Below are positions 39,662-48,571 of a stretch of 64,000 nucleotides of DNA, piece by piece. Each line of letters begins with the position of its first letter. Within the stretch, counting starts at the first letter, position 1. Origin of the DNA: an uncultured Stenotrophomonas sp. Its GTDB lineage: Bacteria; Pseudomonadota; Gammaproteobacteria; Xanthomonadales; Xanthomonadaceae. The stretch lies in NCBI GenBank assembly GCA_900078405.1, contig FLTS01000001.1, positions 1,636,626-1,700,625 of the forward strand, written 5' to 3'. The notes under the pieces are model-generated. The model saw only the letters and a list, made by a program, of their open reading frames with translations, was not told where the DNA came from and did not search any database. The position numbers and the translations under genes were made by a program.

Positions 39662-40306
39662 ATGCGCAAGACCTCCGCCCTGCTGCTCTCCGGCCTCGCC
39701 GCCGCCATGACCCTGGCCGCCGCTCCCGTCATGGCCCAGTCCAAGGGCGACTGGACACTGGGCGTCGGCGTCCACGCCGTCGATCCGGAATCCGACGCGG
39801 GCAACCTCGACGGCTCGGCACTGGGCCTGGGCGCGCTGCCGACCAAGGTCGACAGCGACGTCAAGCCGACCATCACCGCCGAATATTTCGTCGCCGACAA
39901 CCTCGGCATCGAAGTGCTGGCCGCACTGCCATTCAAGCACGACGTGAGCATCGCCGGCGTCGGCAAGGTCGGCCAGACCAAGCAGCTGCCGCCTGTGGTG
40001 TCGCTGCAATACCACTTCGCAAACAGCAGCAAGGTCACCCCGTTCGTCGGCCTCGGCGTGAACTACACCAGGTTCTTCAGCACTGACGCCAAGGGCGCGC
40101 TGGAAGGCACCAGACTCAAGCTGGAAGATTCGTGGGGCCTGGCCGCCCATGCCGGCCTGGACTTCGCCGTCAGCGAGAAGGGCGCGCTGCGCGTGGACCT
40201 GCGCTGGGCCGACATCGACACCAAGGTCAAGGTGAACGGCAACACGCTCGGCACCGCCAGCATCGACCCGCTGGTGTACGGCGTGGCCTACGTCTTCAAG
40301 TTCTGA
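39662..40306 (+). CDS. OmpW-family outer membrane protein
   Basis: The 214-residue protein has a signal peptide (MRKTSALLLSGLAAAMTLAAAPVMA, cleaved before QSK). It then forms an eight-stranded beta-barrel with alternating hydrophobic strands, the PTITAEYFVADNLGIEVLAA and SLQYHFANSSKVTPFVGLGV signatures and a terminal Phe for BAM recognition. OmpW proteins form narrow hydrophobic channels and are linked to anaerobic or stress adaptation. It is monocistronic, with a perfect FNR-type box upstream and a terminator after the stop. Confidence 0.93.
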   Translation: MRKTSALLLSGLAAAMTLAAAPVMAQSKGDWTLGVGVHAVDPESDAGNLDGSALGLGALPTKVDSDVKPTITAEYFVADNLGIEVLAALPFKHDVSIAGVGKVGQTKQLPPVVSLQYHFANSSKVTPFVGLGVNYTRFFSTDAKGALEGTRLKLEDSWGLAAHAGLDFAVSEKGALRVDLRWADIDTKVKVNGNTLGTASIDPLVYGVAYVFKF

Positions 40307-40313
40307 TCCCCCG

Positions 40314-40339
40314 CACCCTCCCGCTGCCGCGGGAGGGTG
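40314..40339 (+). terminator. Terminator after ompW
   Basis: CACCCTCCCGC pairs with GCGGGAGGGTG around a TGCC loop, followed by GCTTTCC. It sits eight bases after the ompW stop. Confidence 0.7.
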
Positions 40340-40453
40340 GCTTTCCCCCCGGGCCCGTGCGTGGCCCGCCGCGAGCCAAGCGCGGCGGGTTTCCCGTACG
40401 GGCCCGCCTCTTTCGGCACATGGCGGCCATGATGCCGCCGCTAGAATGCGGCA

Positions 40454-41275
40454 ATGAAAACCGCCGCCCGCCTTCCCGTCCTCTTCTGCAGCCTTGCACT
40501 GGCCGCAGCCACCCTGCTTCCCGTCCCGGCCTCCGCCTGGGGCGCGCAGGGCCACCGCCTCGTCGCGCGCATCGCCGAAACCCGGCTGGAACCGCGGACC
40601 CAGGCCGAAATCGACCGCCTGCTGGCCACCGAGCCCGGTGCGACATTGGCCGGCATCGCGCCGTGGGCCGACCAGCTGCGCGCCGAAGACCCCGACCTGG
40701 GCAAGCGTTCGGCCGGCTGGCACTACGTCAACATTGCCGAGGACGACTGCGTATACGACCTGCCCCGGCATTGCCGCGACGGCAACTGCGTGATCGAGGC
40801 GTTGAAGGCACAGGGCGCCCTTCTCGCCGACCAGGGCCTGTCCGACGCAGAGCGCCTGCAGGCACTCAAGTTCGTCGTGCACCTGGTCGGCGACATGCAC
40901 CAGCCGATGCATGCCGGCTATGGCCATGACAAGGGCGGCAATACCTACCAGCTGCAGTTCGACGGCCACGGCACCAACCTGCACTCGCTGTGGGACAGCG
41001 GCATGCTCAACACGCAGAAGCTGGACGACGACCACTACCTGCAACGCCTGCTGGCCCTGCCCGCTCCGGCCGGCGTCACCGCGCCGGACCTGCAACGCGC
41101 CTCCGCGCAGTGGGCCGGGCAGAGCTGCCGCATCGCCGTGCGACCGGGCGTCTACCCCGCCGGGCATGTCGTGGGGGACGCCTACGCGAACAGCTGGCGC
41201 CCGGTTGCCGAAGCGCAGTTGCGGCTGGCCGGCGAACAGCTGGCGGCACTGTTGAACGAACTGCTGGGTTCGTAG
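40454..41275 (+). CDS. Secreted S1/P1-type zinc nuclease
   Basis: The 273-residue protein has a signal peptide whose cleavage (ASA before WGAQGH) exposes Trp1, the N-terminal zinc ligand of the S1/P1 family. Further ligands appear in GWHYVNIAEDDC, FVVHLVGDMHQPMHAG and LHSLWDSGML. The trinuclear zinc enzymes degrade single-stranded nucleic acids and 3'-nucleotides outside the cytoplasm, which fits nucleotide and phosphate scavenging. Cysteine pairs in CVYDLPRHCRDGNC suggest disulfides. Confidence 0.93.
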   Translation: MKTAARLPVLFCSLALAAATLLPVPASAWGAQGHRLVARIAETRLEPRTQAEIDRLLATEPGATLAGIAPWADQLRAEDPDLGKRSAGWHYVNIAEDDCVYDLPRHCRDGNCVIEALKAQGALLADQGLSDAERLQALKFVVHLVGDMHQPMHAGYGHDKGGNTYQLQFDGHGTNLHSLWDSGMLNTQKLDDDHYLQRLLALPAPAGVTAPDLQRASAQWAGQSCRIAVRPGVYPAGHVVGDAYANSWRPVAEAQLRLAGEQLAALLNELLGS

Positions 41276-41296
41276 ATGCAGGGCTCGCCCCGCATG
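41275..41296. repeat. Imperfect ATGCGGGGC palindrome
   Basis: GATGCAGGGCTCGCCCCGCA is a mutated relative of the perfect palindromes at 46323-46344 and 48572-48591. It sits directly after the nuclease stop codon. Confidence 0.45.
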
Positions 41297-41354
41297 TGGC
41301 CTTCCCGATGAACCCCATGCCGGGCAGGCCCGGCACCCGCGGCCACAGACTCCA

Positions 41355-41915
41355 TCAACGCGGCGGTTTGCCCATCCGCACCTGCGCCTGCCCCTGCACC
41401 ACCTCGAACGTGAACGCATAGGGCAGCGTCACCGGCACCGCCTCCACCTGCGCGGCGCCGGTGCAATCCTCCGCCACCGGCGAGGTACCGGGGGCGAAAC
41501 GGCAGATCGCCGCCGGGCGGAAGCGCCAGCCGCGCACGGCATCGGCTGCCGCCTGCAACAACGCCCCGTTGCGTGCATCGTTGCCCGCGCCACACTGGCT
41601 GTGCGCCAGCAACGGGAAACCGCGCTGCACCTGCCCCTGTGCATCGACGACGACGTTCAGGCACACCGTCACCGGCGGCAGCGATTGCCGCGACGCGCTG
41701 GCCGGCAGTTCCGGCAGCGGCGCATGCAGCGGTTCGGGCATGCGGAAAACCTCCCGCCTCGACAGTTCGTAGGGCTGCACCTGCCCCGCCTGCCCGCCAC
41801 CGGATTCCGCCGCAAGCAGGCGCTGGCCGATGGACGCAACAGGTTCGGGTTCAGCCACCGGCGACGTCGCGCAGCCCGCCAGCAACAGCAATGACAGCAT
41901 CATCGACAGGCGCAT
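41355..41915 (-). CDS. Lipoprotein with TonB C-terminal-like domain
   Basis: The 186-residue protein starts with a lipoprotein signal (MRLSMMLSLLLLAGCATS). The rest contains a TonB/TolA-C-like segment (TVCLNVVVDAQGQVQRGF, then AADAVRGWRFRPA), similar to the C-terminal domain of the adjacent M56 protein. It lies three bases downstream of that gene on the same strand and probably belongs to the same BlaI-controlled operon. A role as an energy-transducer-like or partner protein is possible but unproven. Confidence 0.65.
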   Translation of the reverse strand: MRLSMMLSLLLLAGCATSPVAEPEPVASIGQRLLAAESGGGQAGQVQPYELSRREVFRMPEPLHAPLPELPASASRQSLPPVTVCLNVVVDAQGQVQRGFPLLAHSQCGAGNDARNGALLQAAADAVRGWRFRPAAICRFAPGTSPVAEDCTGAAQVEAVPVTLPYAFTFEVVQGQAQVRMGKPPR

Positions 41916-41917
41916 GC

Positions 41918-43198
41918 TCAGCTTCCACTGTTTGCTTCGGCGTGGTCGGCATCCTCGTCGAGGTCGTACCAGATAGGCACCCGCACTGCGCCCGCCACCG
42001 GCTTGCCGTCCTTCATCGCCGGGGTGAACTTCCATTGCTTCGCCGCAGCCACCGATGCCGCATCGAACACGCCCTGCGGCTGCGCGCTTTCCACCCGTAC
42101 GTCGGCGGGCGTGCCGTCGGCGGCCACGTCGATGACCAGCACCACCTTGCCGGTGATGCCGTTCTGGTAGGCCTCGCGCGGGTAGGACGGCGGCGGCATG
42201 CGGCCAACCGCGGGGATCTGCGCGGGGGTTCCGGCCAATTCCGGCTCGAGCGGGATCCTTCCCTTGCCGGTAACGGCACTCCCCGCCGCCTGCGTCTCGA
42301 CTTGCACCGGATGGGCCGGCTGCACCGCCCACGCGGCATAACCCACGCCGCACGACAACCCCACCGACAGCAACACCATCGAGACCCACTGCCTCTTCCC
42401 CGGAACCGGACGCTTCAACATGGCAATACGCTCCTTCAACGGATGTTGGTCCTGCCAGTGGCAACCCACCGGCAAGCGGGATTCCGCCAGCCCGGTCTTG
42501 AGCATGGCGTTGGCATAGCTGCGGCGTGCGCCATCGCCGTGGGCGATGACGCGCTCGTCGCAGGAAAGCTCCTGGTCCTCGCGACAGCGGCGCAACGCCA
42601 GCGGCAGCAGCGGGTTGAACCAGTACAGGCACTGCAGCAGCGCCAGCAGCGCATTGATGGCGATGTCGCCGCGGCGCAGGTGCACCCGCTCGTGCAACAG
42701 CACCAGCTGCCGCTCGCGCCCGCTGTAGCGCTGTTCGAAACCGGCCGGCAGCACGATCCGCGGCCGCCACAGGCCGACCACCGCCGGCAGGCCCGCGGTG
42801 CTTTGCGCCTGCCACAGACCGTCGTCGCGGCGCTGCAACCGGCCGAGCCCGCGCACGAAACGACGCTGCTGGCGCAGCAGCCAGAGGGCGACCGACGCTG
42901 CGCCAAGCAGCCAGAACGCCCCCAGCAGCAGCCGCCACGGCAGCATCCGCGCACCCGGTTGCAAGGCCAACACGTCGGCCTGCATCAGGTTGCCGACCGC
43001 CGCCATCGCCACTGCCTCGACGCCGGGCGCCGGCAACAGCACCGCCACCAGCGCCACCGGCACCGCCAACCACAGCAGGTAGGCGGCACTGGCGCCCAGC
43101 CAGCGCCGCACCGGTACGCGCAGCGCCAGCACCAGCGCCATCGCCACGCTGCTGGCCAGCGTGGTTTCCAACAGCAGGCGCAGGACGTCAGCGTTCAT
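41918..43198 (-). CDS. M56 (BlaR1-like) membrane metallopeptidase with TonB-type C-terminus
   Basis: The 426-residue protein has four transmembrane segments and the M56 zinc motif LLHERVHLRRGD (HExxH) near residue 170, with a third ligand region CREDQELSCDERV. A helix near residue 285 (WVSMVLLSVGLSCGVGYAAW) leads to a periplasmic tail with a TonB C-terminal domain (YPREAYQNGITGKVVLVIDV). It lacks the penicillin-binding sensor domain of true BlaR1, so beta-lactam sensing is not supported. It overlaps blaI by 11 bases, forming a repressor/anti-repressor pair whose signal is unknown. Confidence 0.9.
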   Translation of the reverse strand: MNADVLRLLLETTLASSVAMALVLALRVPVRRWLGASAAYLLWLAVPVALVAVLLPAPGVEAVAMAAVGNLMQADVLALQPGARMLPWRLLLGAFWLLGAASVALWLLRQQRRFVRGLGRLQRRDDGLWQAQSTAGLPAVVGLWRPRIVLPAGFEQRYSGRERQLVLLHERVHLRRGDIAINALLALLQCLYWFNPLLPLALRRCREDQELSCDERVIAHGDGARRSYANAMLKTGLAESRLPVGCHWQDQHPLKERIAMLKRPVPGKRQWVSMVLLSVGLSCGVGYAAWAVQPAHPVQVETQAAGSAVTGKGRIPLEPELAGTPAQIPAVGRMPPPSYPREAYQNGITGKVVLVIDVAADGTPADVRVESAQPQGVFDAASVAAAKQWKFTPAMKDGKPVAGAVRVPIWYDLDEDADHAEANSGS

Positions 43199-43556
43199 CG
43201 TCGAGTTCCTCCAGCAGCCGGCGCAGTTCGGCGACGTCGTCGCGGCTCAATTTCCGGTGCTGGCTGAAATGCGCCACCAGCGGCGCGACACGGCCATCGA
43301 ACAGGCGCTCGAGCAGGCTGCTGCTTTCCTCCAGCACCCAGTCCTCACGCGCGACCTGCGGCGAATACAGGTAGCGCCGCCCATCCTTCTCCGCGCTGAT
43401 CGCGCCCTTGTTGAGCAGACGGTTGAGCAGGGTCTTGATGGTCGGCTCGGCCCAGTCGCGCCCGGCCAGTGCGGCGACCACTTCATCGGCCGCGAGCGGA
43501 TGGTTCCGCCACAACACCTCCATCACCACGGCTTCGGCAGCACTGATCTGGATCAT
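43188..43556 (-). CDS. BlaI/MecI-family transcriptional repressor
   Basis: The 122-residue winged-helix repressor has the typical ISAAEAVVMEVLWRNHPL, WAEPTIKTLLNRLLNKGAIS and GRRYLYSPQVARED segments. BlaI-type repressors bind as dimers and are cleaved when the partner M56 protease is activated. The cleavage-prone region and dimerisation tail (residues about 75-122) are present. Two dyads directly upstream (43560-43593) are the likely operator, so it should repress its own operon. Confidence 0.92.
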   Translation of the reverse strand: MIQISAAEAVVMEVLWRNHPLAADEVVAALAGRDWAEPTIKTLLNRLLNKGAISAEKDGRRYLYSPQVAREDWVLEESSSLLERLFDGRVAPLVAHFSQHRKLSRDDVAELRRLLEELDDER

Positions 43557-43559
43557 CGT

Positions 43560-43593
43560 TTACGTCCGTAATTTTTACTGATTACATTGGTAA
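43560..43593. promoter_or_regulatory. Probable BlaI operator: two TTAC-N4-GTAA dyads
   Basis: TTACGTCCGTAA (43560-43571) and TTACATTGGTAA (43582-43593) are spaced 22 bp apart centre to centre. The two sites are also reverse-complement relatives of each other (GTTTAC...GTAAT versus ATTAC...GTAAAC). They lie immediately before the repressor start, where binding would block transcription. Confidence 0.75.
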
Positions 43594-43736
43594 ACGAAAC
43601 AGGTGTCAAGCCCCTGTTCCACACGCACCCCGGCATGTCTCCCCGCGCAGCGTCTGCCGCGGCACGCACCGCCGCGGCGCTTCATCAACGAATACCCAGT
43701 GCGACGCCCCGCGCCACTCCGTTGATGGCCGGGTTC

Positions 43737-44651
43737 TCAGAAAATTTCGGCGACGCAGCAACGCAGCGACCCGCCGGCCGCCTCGATGGCATCCAGCTCC
43801 ACGCCCGCGACCACGAAGCCTGCCGCCGCCAACGCCTCGCGACTCGTCTCGGCAAGCGCGTCCAGCGCCTGCCGGCTCATCCACACCCGGCCCGCTGACA
43901 AGGCGATGGCATTGCCGGCAAAAGCCGCCTGCTCGGCTGCCGAAAGCCGGATCACATGCGGGCCGTACAGCGCCTCCAGCACCGCCTGCACCTGCGCCGG
44001 TTCGGCGAACCCGTCCGCGCAGGACAGCGCCGCACGCCCGGCCAACAATGCCAGCAGCACGTTGGTGTGGTACTCGCCGGCAGCCAGGTCGAACAGCCAG
44101 GTGGCGCGCAATCCCAGCGCGCGATGCATCAATGCGGCACCGGCTTCGTCGCAACGTTCGGACAGACCGCAGAAGCCCAGCCCGCGCGCGCGGTCGATGA
44201 CCAGCGCACCGGTCAGTTCGCACGGATGCGCCTGCGTGGACAGGTCGATTTCGCCATAGCCCAGCACATTGGCGAAGAATCCCCGGATGTCCCCGCGCGT
44301 GGCCTCGCGCTGGCGCACCGGGTGGCGCATGCGTCCCACCACCAGCCGTTGCGGCGCGGTGGCGAACACGTTGTTGGGGAACACGCCGTCGGGCATGCCG
44401 GGGTGGCCGGGGAAGCACACCACCGGCACGTCCGCCGACAGCTCCGCCTGCAATTGACGGTGCTGGTGCAGCGCGCGGGCGCGGTCGAAGCCGTCCGGCG
44501 CGGCCATGTAGCGGTTGTCCCCGGCCGACTCGGCGGCATGGGCGAAGCCGTCGGGTGCGACCAGGAACGCCGCCTTCGCCGTGGCCGGGCCGAAGTCCGC
44601 CGCGCACTGGCGCGCGGCGGCGAGGAACGTGGCGGCATCGCGCGTGATCAT
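43737..44651 (-). CDS. Amidinotransferase-superfamily protein (CtlX/arginine-deiminase-like)
   Basis: The 304-residue pentein-fold protein has the substrate/catalytic elements DGVFPNNVFATAP (Asn/Asp region), GEYHTNVLLALLAGRAALSC (His) and a C-terminal nucleophilic cysteine in GGSLRCCVAEIF. This is the pattern of dimethylarginine hydrolase/arginine deiminase relatives annotated CtlX, which act on guanidino or ureido groups. It lies 36 bases downstream of an ornithine cyclodeaminase gene and near an Lrp regulator, so a role in arginine/citrulline breakdown is likely. The exact reaction is not fixed by sequence. Confidence 0.82.
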   Translation of the reverse strand: MITRDAATFLAAARQCAADFGPATAKAAFLVAPDGFAHAAESAGDNRYMAAPDGFDRARALHQHRQLQAELSADVPVVCFPGHPGMPDGVFPNNVFATAPQRLVVGRMRHPVRQREATRGDIRGFFANVLGYGEIDLSTQAHPCELTGALVIDRARGLGFCGLSERCDEAGAALMHRALGLRATWLFDLAAGEYHTNVLLALLAGRAALSCADGFAEPAQVQAVLEALYGPHVIRLSAAEQAAFAGNAIALSAGRVWMSRQALDALAETSREALAAAGFVVAGVELDAIEAAGGSLRCCVAEIF

Positions 44652-44687
44652 TCCGGCGCCCTCTCCCGGGTCATCGGGCCGCGGCAA

Positions 44688-45743
44688 TCAGGCGGCCTTG
44701 CTGCCGGGTGCCGCCGCGGTGGCGGTCATGTAGCCGAACAGGTTCTTGGGGTCGGCCATGTCCGGGATCAGGCCGGCGTCGCGGCCCATGCCCAGTTCGC
44801 GGGCGTAGTCGCGCATCAGCCGCAGCGAAGCATAGTCCTCCAGCGCGAAGCCGACCGAATCGAACAGTGTCACCTCGGCGGCGTCGCGGCGGCCGGCCGC
44901 TTCGCCCGCCAGCACCCGCCACAGCTCGCACACCTGGAATTCCGCCGGCATCTGCTGCAGTTCGCCCTCGATCCGGCTCTGCGGCTCGAACTCGACGAAC
45001 ACGCTGGCACGCTCCAGCACTGCGGCGTCCAGCTCGGTCTTGCCCGGGCAGTCGCCGCCCACGGCGTTGAGGTGCATGCCCGGGGCAATCATGTCGGCGC
45101 TGATGATGGTGGCGTTGGTCTTGTCGGCGGTGGCGGTGGTGACGATGTCCGCGCCCTTGACCGCCTCGGCCGCGTCGGCGCAACGCACCACGCGCAGCAC
45201 CGGCGCCGACAGCGCCAGGTTGGCGGCCAGCTTTTCGGTCGCGGCCGGGTCGACGTCGAACAGGCGCACCTCCTCGATGCCCATCAGGTGGTGGAAGGCA
45301 TTGGCCTGGAACTCGCTCTGCGCGCCGTTGCCGATCAGCGCCATCACCTTCGAATCGGCCCGCGCCAGCAGGCGCGCGGCCATCACCGAGGTGGCGGCGG
45401 TGCGGATCGCGGTGGTCAGGGTCAGTTCGCTGACCACTGCCGGGTAACCGGTGGCCACGTCGGCCAGCACGCCGAAGGCGACCACGGTGGACAGGCCCCT
45501 GGCAGGGTTGCCGGGGTGGCCGTTGACGTACTTGAAGCTGTATTCGCGGTCGTCGCAGATCGGCATCAGCTCGATCACGCCCACCGGCGAGTGCGAGGCC
45601 AGCCGCGGGGTCTTCTCGAAGGCCTGCCAGCGGCGGTAGTCGGCTTCGAGGTAGTCCACCATCCGCGACAGCACCGCCGGCAGGCCGTGGACGGCGACGA
45701 TGCGGGCGATGTCGGTGGTGGTCAGCAGGGTGGTGGCGGTCAT
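44688..45743 (-). CDS. Ornithine cyclodeaminase
   Basis: The 351-residue NAD-dependent enzyme converts ornithine to proline and ammonia. Family features are SPVGVIELMPICDDREYSFK, the active-site region KYVNGHPGNPARGLSTVVAF, the nucleotide fold ALIGNGAQSEFQANAFHHLM and the catalytic Asp region NAVGGDCPGKTELD. It belongs to the long, OCD-proper branch rather than alanine dehydrogenase. ATG 45743 starts the family N-terminus. It is divergent from the Lrp-type regulator and upstream of the amidinotransferase gene in a probable operon. Confidence 0.92.
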   Translation of the reverse strand: MTATTLLTTTDIARIVAVHGLPAVLSRMVDYLEADYRRWQAFEKTPRLASHSPVGVIELMPICDDREYSFKYVNGHPGNPARGLSTVVAFGVLADVATGYPAVVSELTLTTAIRTAATSVMAARLLARADSKVMALIGNGAQSEFQANAFHHLMGIEEVRLFDVDPAATEKLAANLALSAPVLRVVRCADAAEAVKGADIVTTATADKTNATIISADMIAPGMHLNAVGGDCPGKTELDAAVLERASVFVEFEPQSRIEGELQQMPAEFQVCELWRVLAGEAAGRRDAAEVTLFDSVGFALEDYASLRLMRDYARELGMGRDAGLIPDMADPKNLFGYMTATAAAPGSKAA

Positions 45744-45814
45744 TGAAGGCTCCTGGCAATGGGCGGCAACCGCCCCGATGCCCCCATTCTGCCGATGGCA
45801 ATGGCAAGGCGATA

Positions 45815-45828
45815 TGGCACTATTGCCA
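45815..45828. promoter_or_regulatory. Dyad between ocd and the Lrp-type regulator gene
   Basis: TGGCACTATTGCCA is a TGGCA-N4-TGCCA dyad in the 137-bp divergent gap, next to ATGGCAATGGCAA direct repeats. It is a plausible binding site for the adjacent Lrp/AsnC protein. Confidence 0.45.
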
Positions 45829-45880
45829 GCGAATCGCCATCCTGCTGCCATAACGGCACCTATTCCTGCCAGTTTGCCCA

Positions 45881-46300
45881 ATGGACGACCTCGACCACCG
45901 CCTGATCGCCAAGCTGCGCCATGACGCACGCACCCCGCTGGCCGAGCTGGCCAAGCAGCTGCAGGTATCGCGCGGCACGGTCGGCAACCGCCTGGCCCGG
46001 CTCGAGCGCGAGGGCATCATCTCCGGCTACACCGTGCGCCTGCGCCCGGACAGCACCCCGGACGACATCCGCGCCTGGGCCTGCATCGCCGTGGAGGGCA
46101 ACCAGCATGCGGTGATCCGCGCCCTGCTCGGCGAGCCGGGCGTGGCCGAGCTGCACGACACCAACGGCCGCTGGGACCTGCTCGCCGGCCTGCAGGTGGC
46201 CTCGCTGGCGGAGCTGTCGAATGTGCTCGAACGCATCCGCGGCATTCCCGGCATCACCGCCACCGAGACCAGCGTGCACCTGAAGACGCTGCGCGGCTGA
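45881..46300 (+). CDS. Lrp/AsnC-family transcriptional regulator
   Basis: The 139-residue protein has an N-terminal helix-turn-helix (LDHRLIAKLRHDARTPLAEL, then LQVSRGTVGNRLARLEREGI) and a RAM ligand domain (GVAELHDTNGRWDLLAGLQV, LERIRGIPGITATET). Such regulators sense amino acids and often control a divergent catabolic gene, here ornithine cyclodeaminase and the amidinotransferase. Arginine or ornithine is the likely effector by context. Confidence 0.9.
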   Translation: MDDLDHRLIAKLRHDARTPLAELAKQLQVSRGTVGNRLARLEREGIISGYTVRLRPDSTPDDIRAWACIAVEGNQHAVIRALLGEPGVAELHDTNGRWDLLAGLQVASLAELSNVLERIRGIPGITATETSVHLKTLRG

Positions 46301-46322
46301 CGGCCGCGGGAGTCCCTTCGTG

Positions 46323-46344
46323 GATGCGGGGCTTGCCCCGCATC
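46323..46344. repeat. Perfect palindrome, GATGCGGGGC type
   Basis: GATGCGGGGC and its exact complement are separated by TT. The same core occurs at 48572-48591 and, mutated, at 41275-41296. It follows the Lrp-type gene and may work as its terminator. Confidence 0.6.
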
Positions 46345-46373
46345 TACAGGACGTCCCCGGTGGACCGTGAATC

Positions 46374-46404
46374 AAATGAAAAAGGCCGGGGACAACCCCG
46401 GCCT
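46374..46404 (-). terminator. Terminator of tkt
   Basis: AGGCCGGGG (46383-46391) pairs with CCCCGGCCT (46396-46404) around ACAA. On the minus strand the stem is followed by TTTTTCATTT, a good rho-independent signal 26 bases after the tkt stop. Confidence 0.85.
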
Positions 46405-46430
46405 CTCCTTTCGCTCGAAACCCGCGGCCG

Positions 46431-48437
46431 TTACCTGCCGACCTGCTCCTTCGCTGCGGCCACCACCGCCTCGGTGGTGATGCCGAAGTGCGGGTACAGC
46501 TTGTCGGCCGGGGCCGAGGCACCGAAGCTGTCCAGGCCAATCACGGCGCCGTCCAGGCCGACGTAGGCACGCCAGAAACCGGTGACGCCGGCTTCCACCG
46601 CCACGCGGGCGCGAACGGCGTTCGGCAGCACCGATTCGCGATAGGCCGCGTCCTGGCGCTCGAACACGTCGGTGCACGGCATCGACACCACGCGAGTCTT
46701 GATGCCGGCCGCATCCAGCTCGGCCTTGGCGGCCACGGCCAGCGCCACTTCCGAACCGGTGCCGATCAGGATCACGTCCGGGGTGCCGGCAGCGTCGGCC
46801 AGCACGTAGCCGCCGCGCTCGACCAGCTTGAGCTGCCCGGCACTGCGCGGCTGCGGCGGCAGGTTCTGGCGGCTGAAGATCAGGCAGCTCGGGCCGTCCT
46901 TGCGCAGGATCGCCGCCTTCCAGCTCACCGCCGACTCGGCTGCGTCGCAGGGGCGCCACACGTCGTTGTTGGGGATGTAGCGCAGCGAGGACACGTGCTC
47001 GACCGGCTGGTGGGTCGGTCCGTCCTCGCCCAGGCCGATGGAGTCGTGGGTGAACACGTGGATGACGTGCGCCGGGATCAGCGCGCTCATGCGCAGCGCG
47101 TTGCGCGCGTAATCGCTGAACACCAGGAAGGTGGCGTCGAACGGCAGGAAGCCGCCGTGCAGGGCCAGGCCGTTGGCGATCGCGCTCATGCCGAATTCGC
47201 GCACGCCGTAGTGCACGTAGTTGGCGTCCGGGTCATCACCGACCACAGTCTTGCTCGCCTTCCACAGGGTCAGGTTGGAGCCGGCCAGGTCGGCCGAGCC
47301 GCCGATGATTTCCGGCAGCAGCGGCGCGAAGGCGCCGATCGCGTTCTGCGAGGCCTTGCGCGAGGCGATGTTCGGTGCCTCGGCCTGCACCTGGGCGATG
47401 TAGGCATCGGCCCGGGCGATGAAGTCGGCCGGCAGCTCGCCGTGCGAGCGGCGGGTCAGTTCGGCGGCTTCGGCCGGGAACCGTGCGGCATACTTGTCGA
47501 ACAGCTGCTCCCACTCGGCCTGGCGCAGGGTGCCGGTACCGCCGGCGCGCCAGCCGGCGTAGATGGCTTCCGGAATCTCGAACGGGCCGTAGTCCCAGCC
47601 CAGCGCCTTGCGGGTGGCTTCCAGTTCGTCCTTGCCCAGCGGCGCGCCGTGGCTGGATTCCTGCCCGGCCTTGTTCGGCGAGCCGAAGCCAATGGTGGTC
47701 TTGCAGCAGATCAGGGTCGGCTTGTCGAACTGCGACAGCGCCGCGTCGATGGCCGCCTTGATGCTGGCCGGGTCGTGGCCGTCGACGCCGCGCACCACGT
47801 TCCAGCCATAGGCCTCGAAGCGCGCCGGGGTGTCGTCGGTGAACCAGCCTTCCACTTCGCCGTCGATGGAGATGTTGTTGTCGTCCCAGAAGCACACCAG
47901 CTTGCCCAGGCCCCAGGTGCCGGCCAGCGAGGCGGCTTCGTGCGAGATGCCTTCCATCAGGCAGCCGTCGCCCAGGAACACCCAGGTGCGGTGGTCGACC
48001 ACTTCGAACTCGGGGCGGTTGTAGCGCTGCGCCAGCAGCTTCTCGGCCAGTGCGAAACCGACGGCGTTGGCCAGGCCCTGGCCGAGCGGGCCGGTGGTGG
48101 TTTCCACGCCGGGAGTTTCATGGTGCTCCGGGTGGCCGGCGGTCTTGCTGCCGAGCTGGCGGAACTGCTTGAGCTGCTCGATCGGCAGGTCGTAGCCGCT
48201 CAGGTGCAGCAGCGCGTACTGCAGCATCGAACCGTGGCCGTTGGACAGCACGAAGCGGTCGCGGTTGAACCACTTCGGGTTGTTCGGGTTGTGGCGGAGG
48301 TAGTCGTTCCAGAGCACTTCGGCGATGTCGGCCATGCCCATCGGCATGCCGGGGTGGCCGGAGTTGGCGGCCTGGACGGCATCGGCGGCGAGAAAACGGA
48401 TGGCGTTCGCCAACTGGCGGCGGGTGGGCTGCGTCAT
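46431..48437 (-). CDS. tkt: Transketolase
   Basis: The 668-residue thiamine-diphosphate enzyme of the pentose-phosphate and Calvin-type interconversions has [20 protein letters not shown] at the N-terminus, the ThDP motif [20 protein letters not shown] with [11 protein letters not shown], and the pyrimidine domain ([20 protein letters not shown]). ATG 48437 starts at the family N-terminus ([20 protein letters not shown]). It heads the minus-strand central-carbon genes of this window, though gapA is about 7 kb downstream. Confidence 0.96.
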   Translation of the reverse strand: MTQPTRRQLANAIRFLAADAVQAANSGHPGMPMGMADIAEVLWNDYLRHNPNNPKWFNRDRFVLSNGHGSMLQYALLHLSGYDLPIEQLKQFRQLGSKTAGHPEHHETPGVETTTGPLGQGLANAVGFALAEKLLAQRYNRPEFEVVDHRTWVFLGDGCLMEGISHEAASLAGTWGLGKLVCFWDDNNISIDGEVEGWFTDDTPARFEAYGWNVVRGVDGHDPASIKAAIDAALSQFDKPTLICCKTTIGFGSPNKAGQESSHGAPLGKDELEATRKALGWDYGPFEIPEAIYAGWRAGGTGTLRQAEWEQLFDKYAARFPAEAAELTRRSHGELPADFIARADAYIAQVQAEAPNIASRKASQNAIGAFAPLLPEIIGGSADLAGSNLTLWKASKTVVGDDPDANYVHYGVREFGMSAIANGLALHGGFLPFDATFLVFSDYARNALRMSALIPAHVIHVFTHDSIGLGEDGPTHQPVEHVSSLRYIPNNDVWRPCDAAESAVSWKAAILRKDGPSCLIFSRQNLPPQPRSAGQLKLVERGGYVLADAAGTPDVILIGTGSEVALAVAAKAELDAAGIKTRVVSMPCTDVFERQDAAYRESVLPNAVRARVAVEAGVTGFWRAYVGLDGAVIGLDSFGASAPADKLYPHFGITTEAVVAAAKEQVGR

Positions 48438-48571
48438 GATTTCGTCGGGTAGGGAGGCTCCCGCGGAGCTGCGGGCCGCCCATTGTCCCACATGGGACGC
48501 GGGCGGGTCAGGCCGTGGCCCGCCCCGCGCCGCAGGTTTCCGCAGGTGCCGGGCTTGTCCGGAAGAGCCCC

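Noticed and set aside
41918..43198. Beta-lactam sensor BlaR1
   Set aside because: The M56 protease part is present, but the penicillin-binding C-terminal domain is missing and is replaced by a TonB-type domain; no beta-lactamase gene is nearby.
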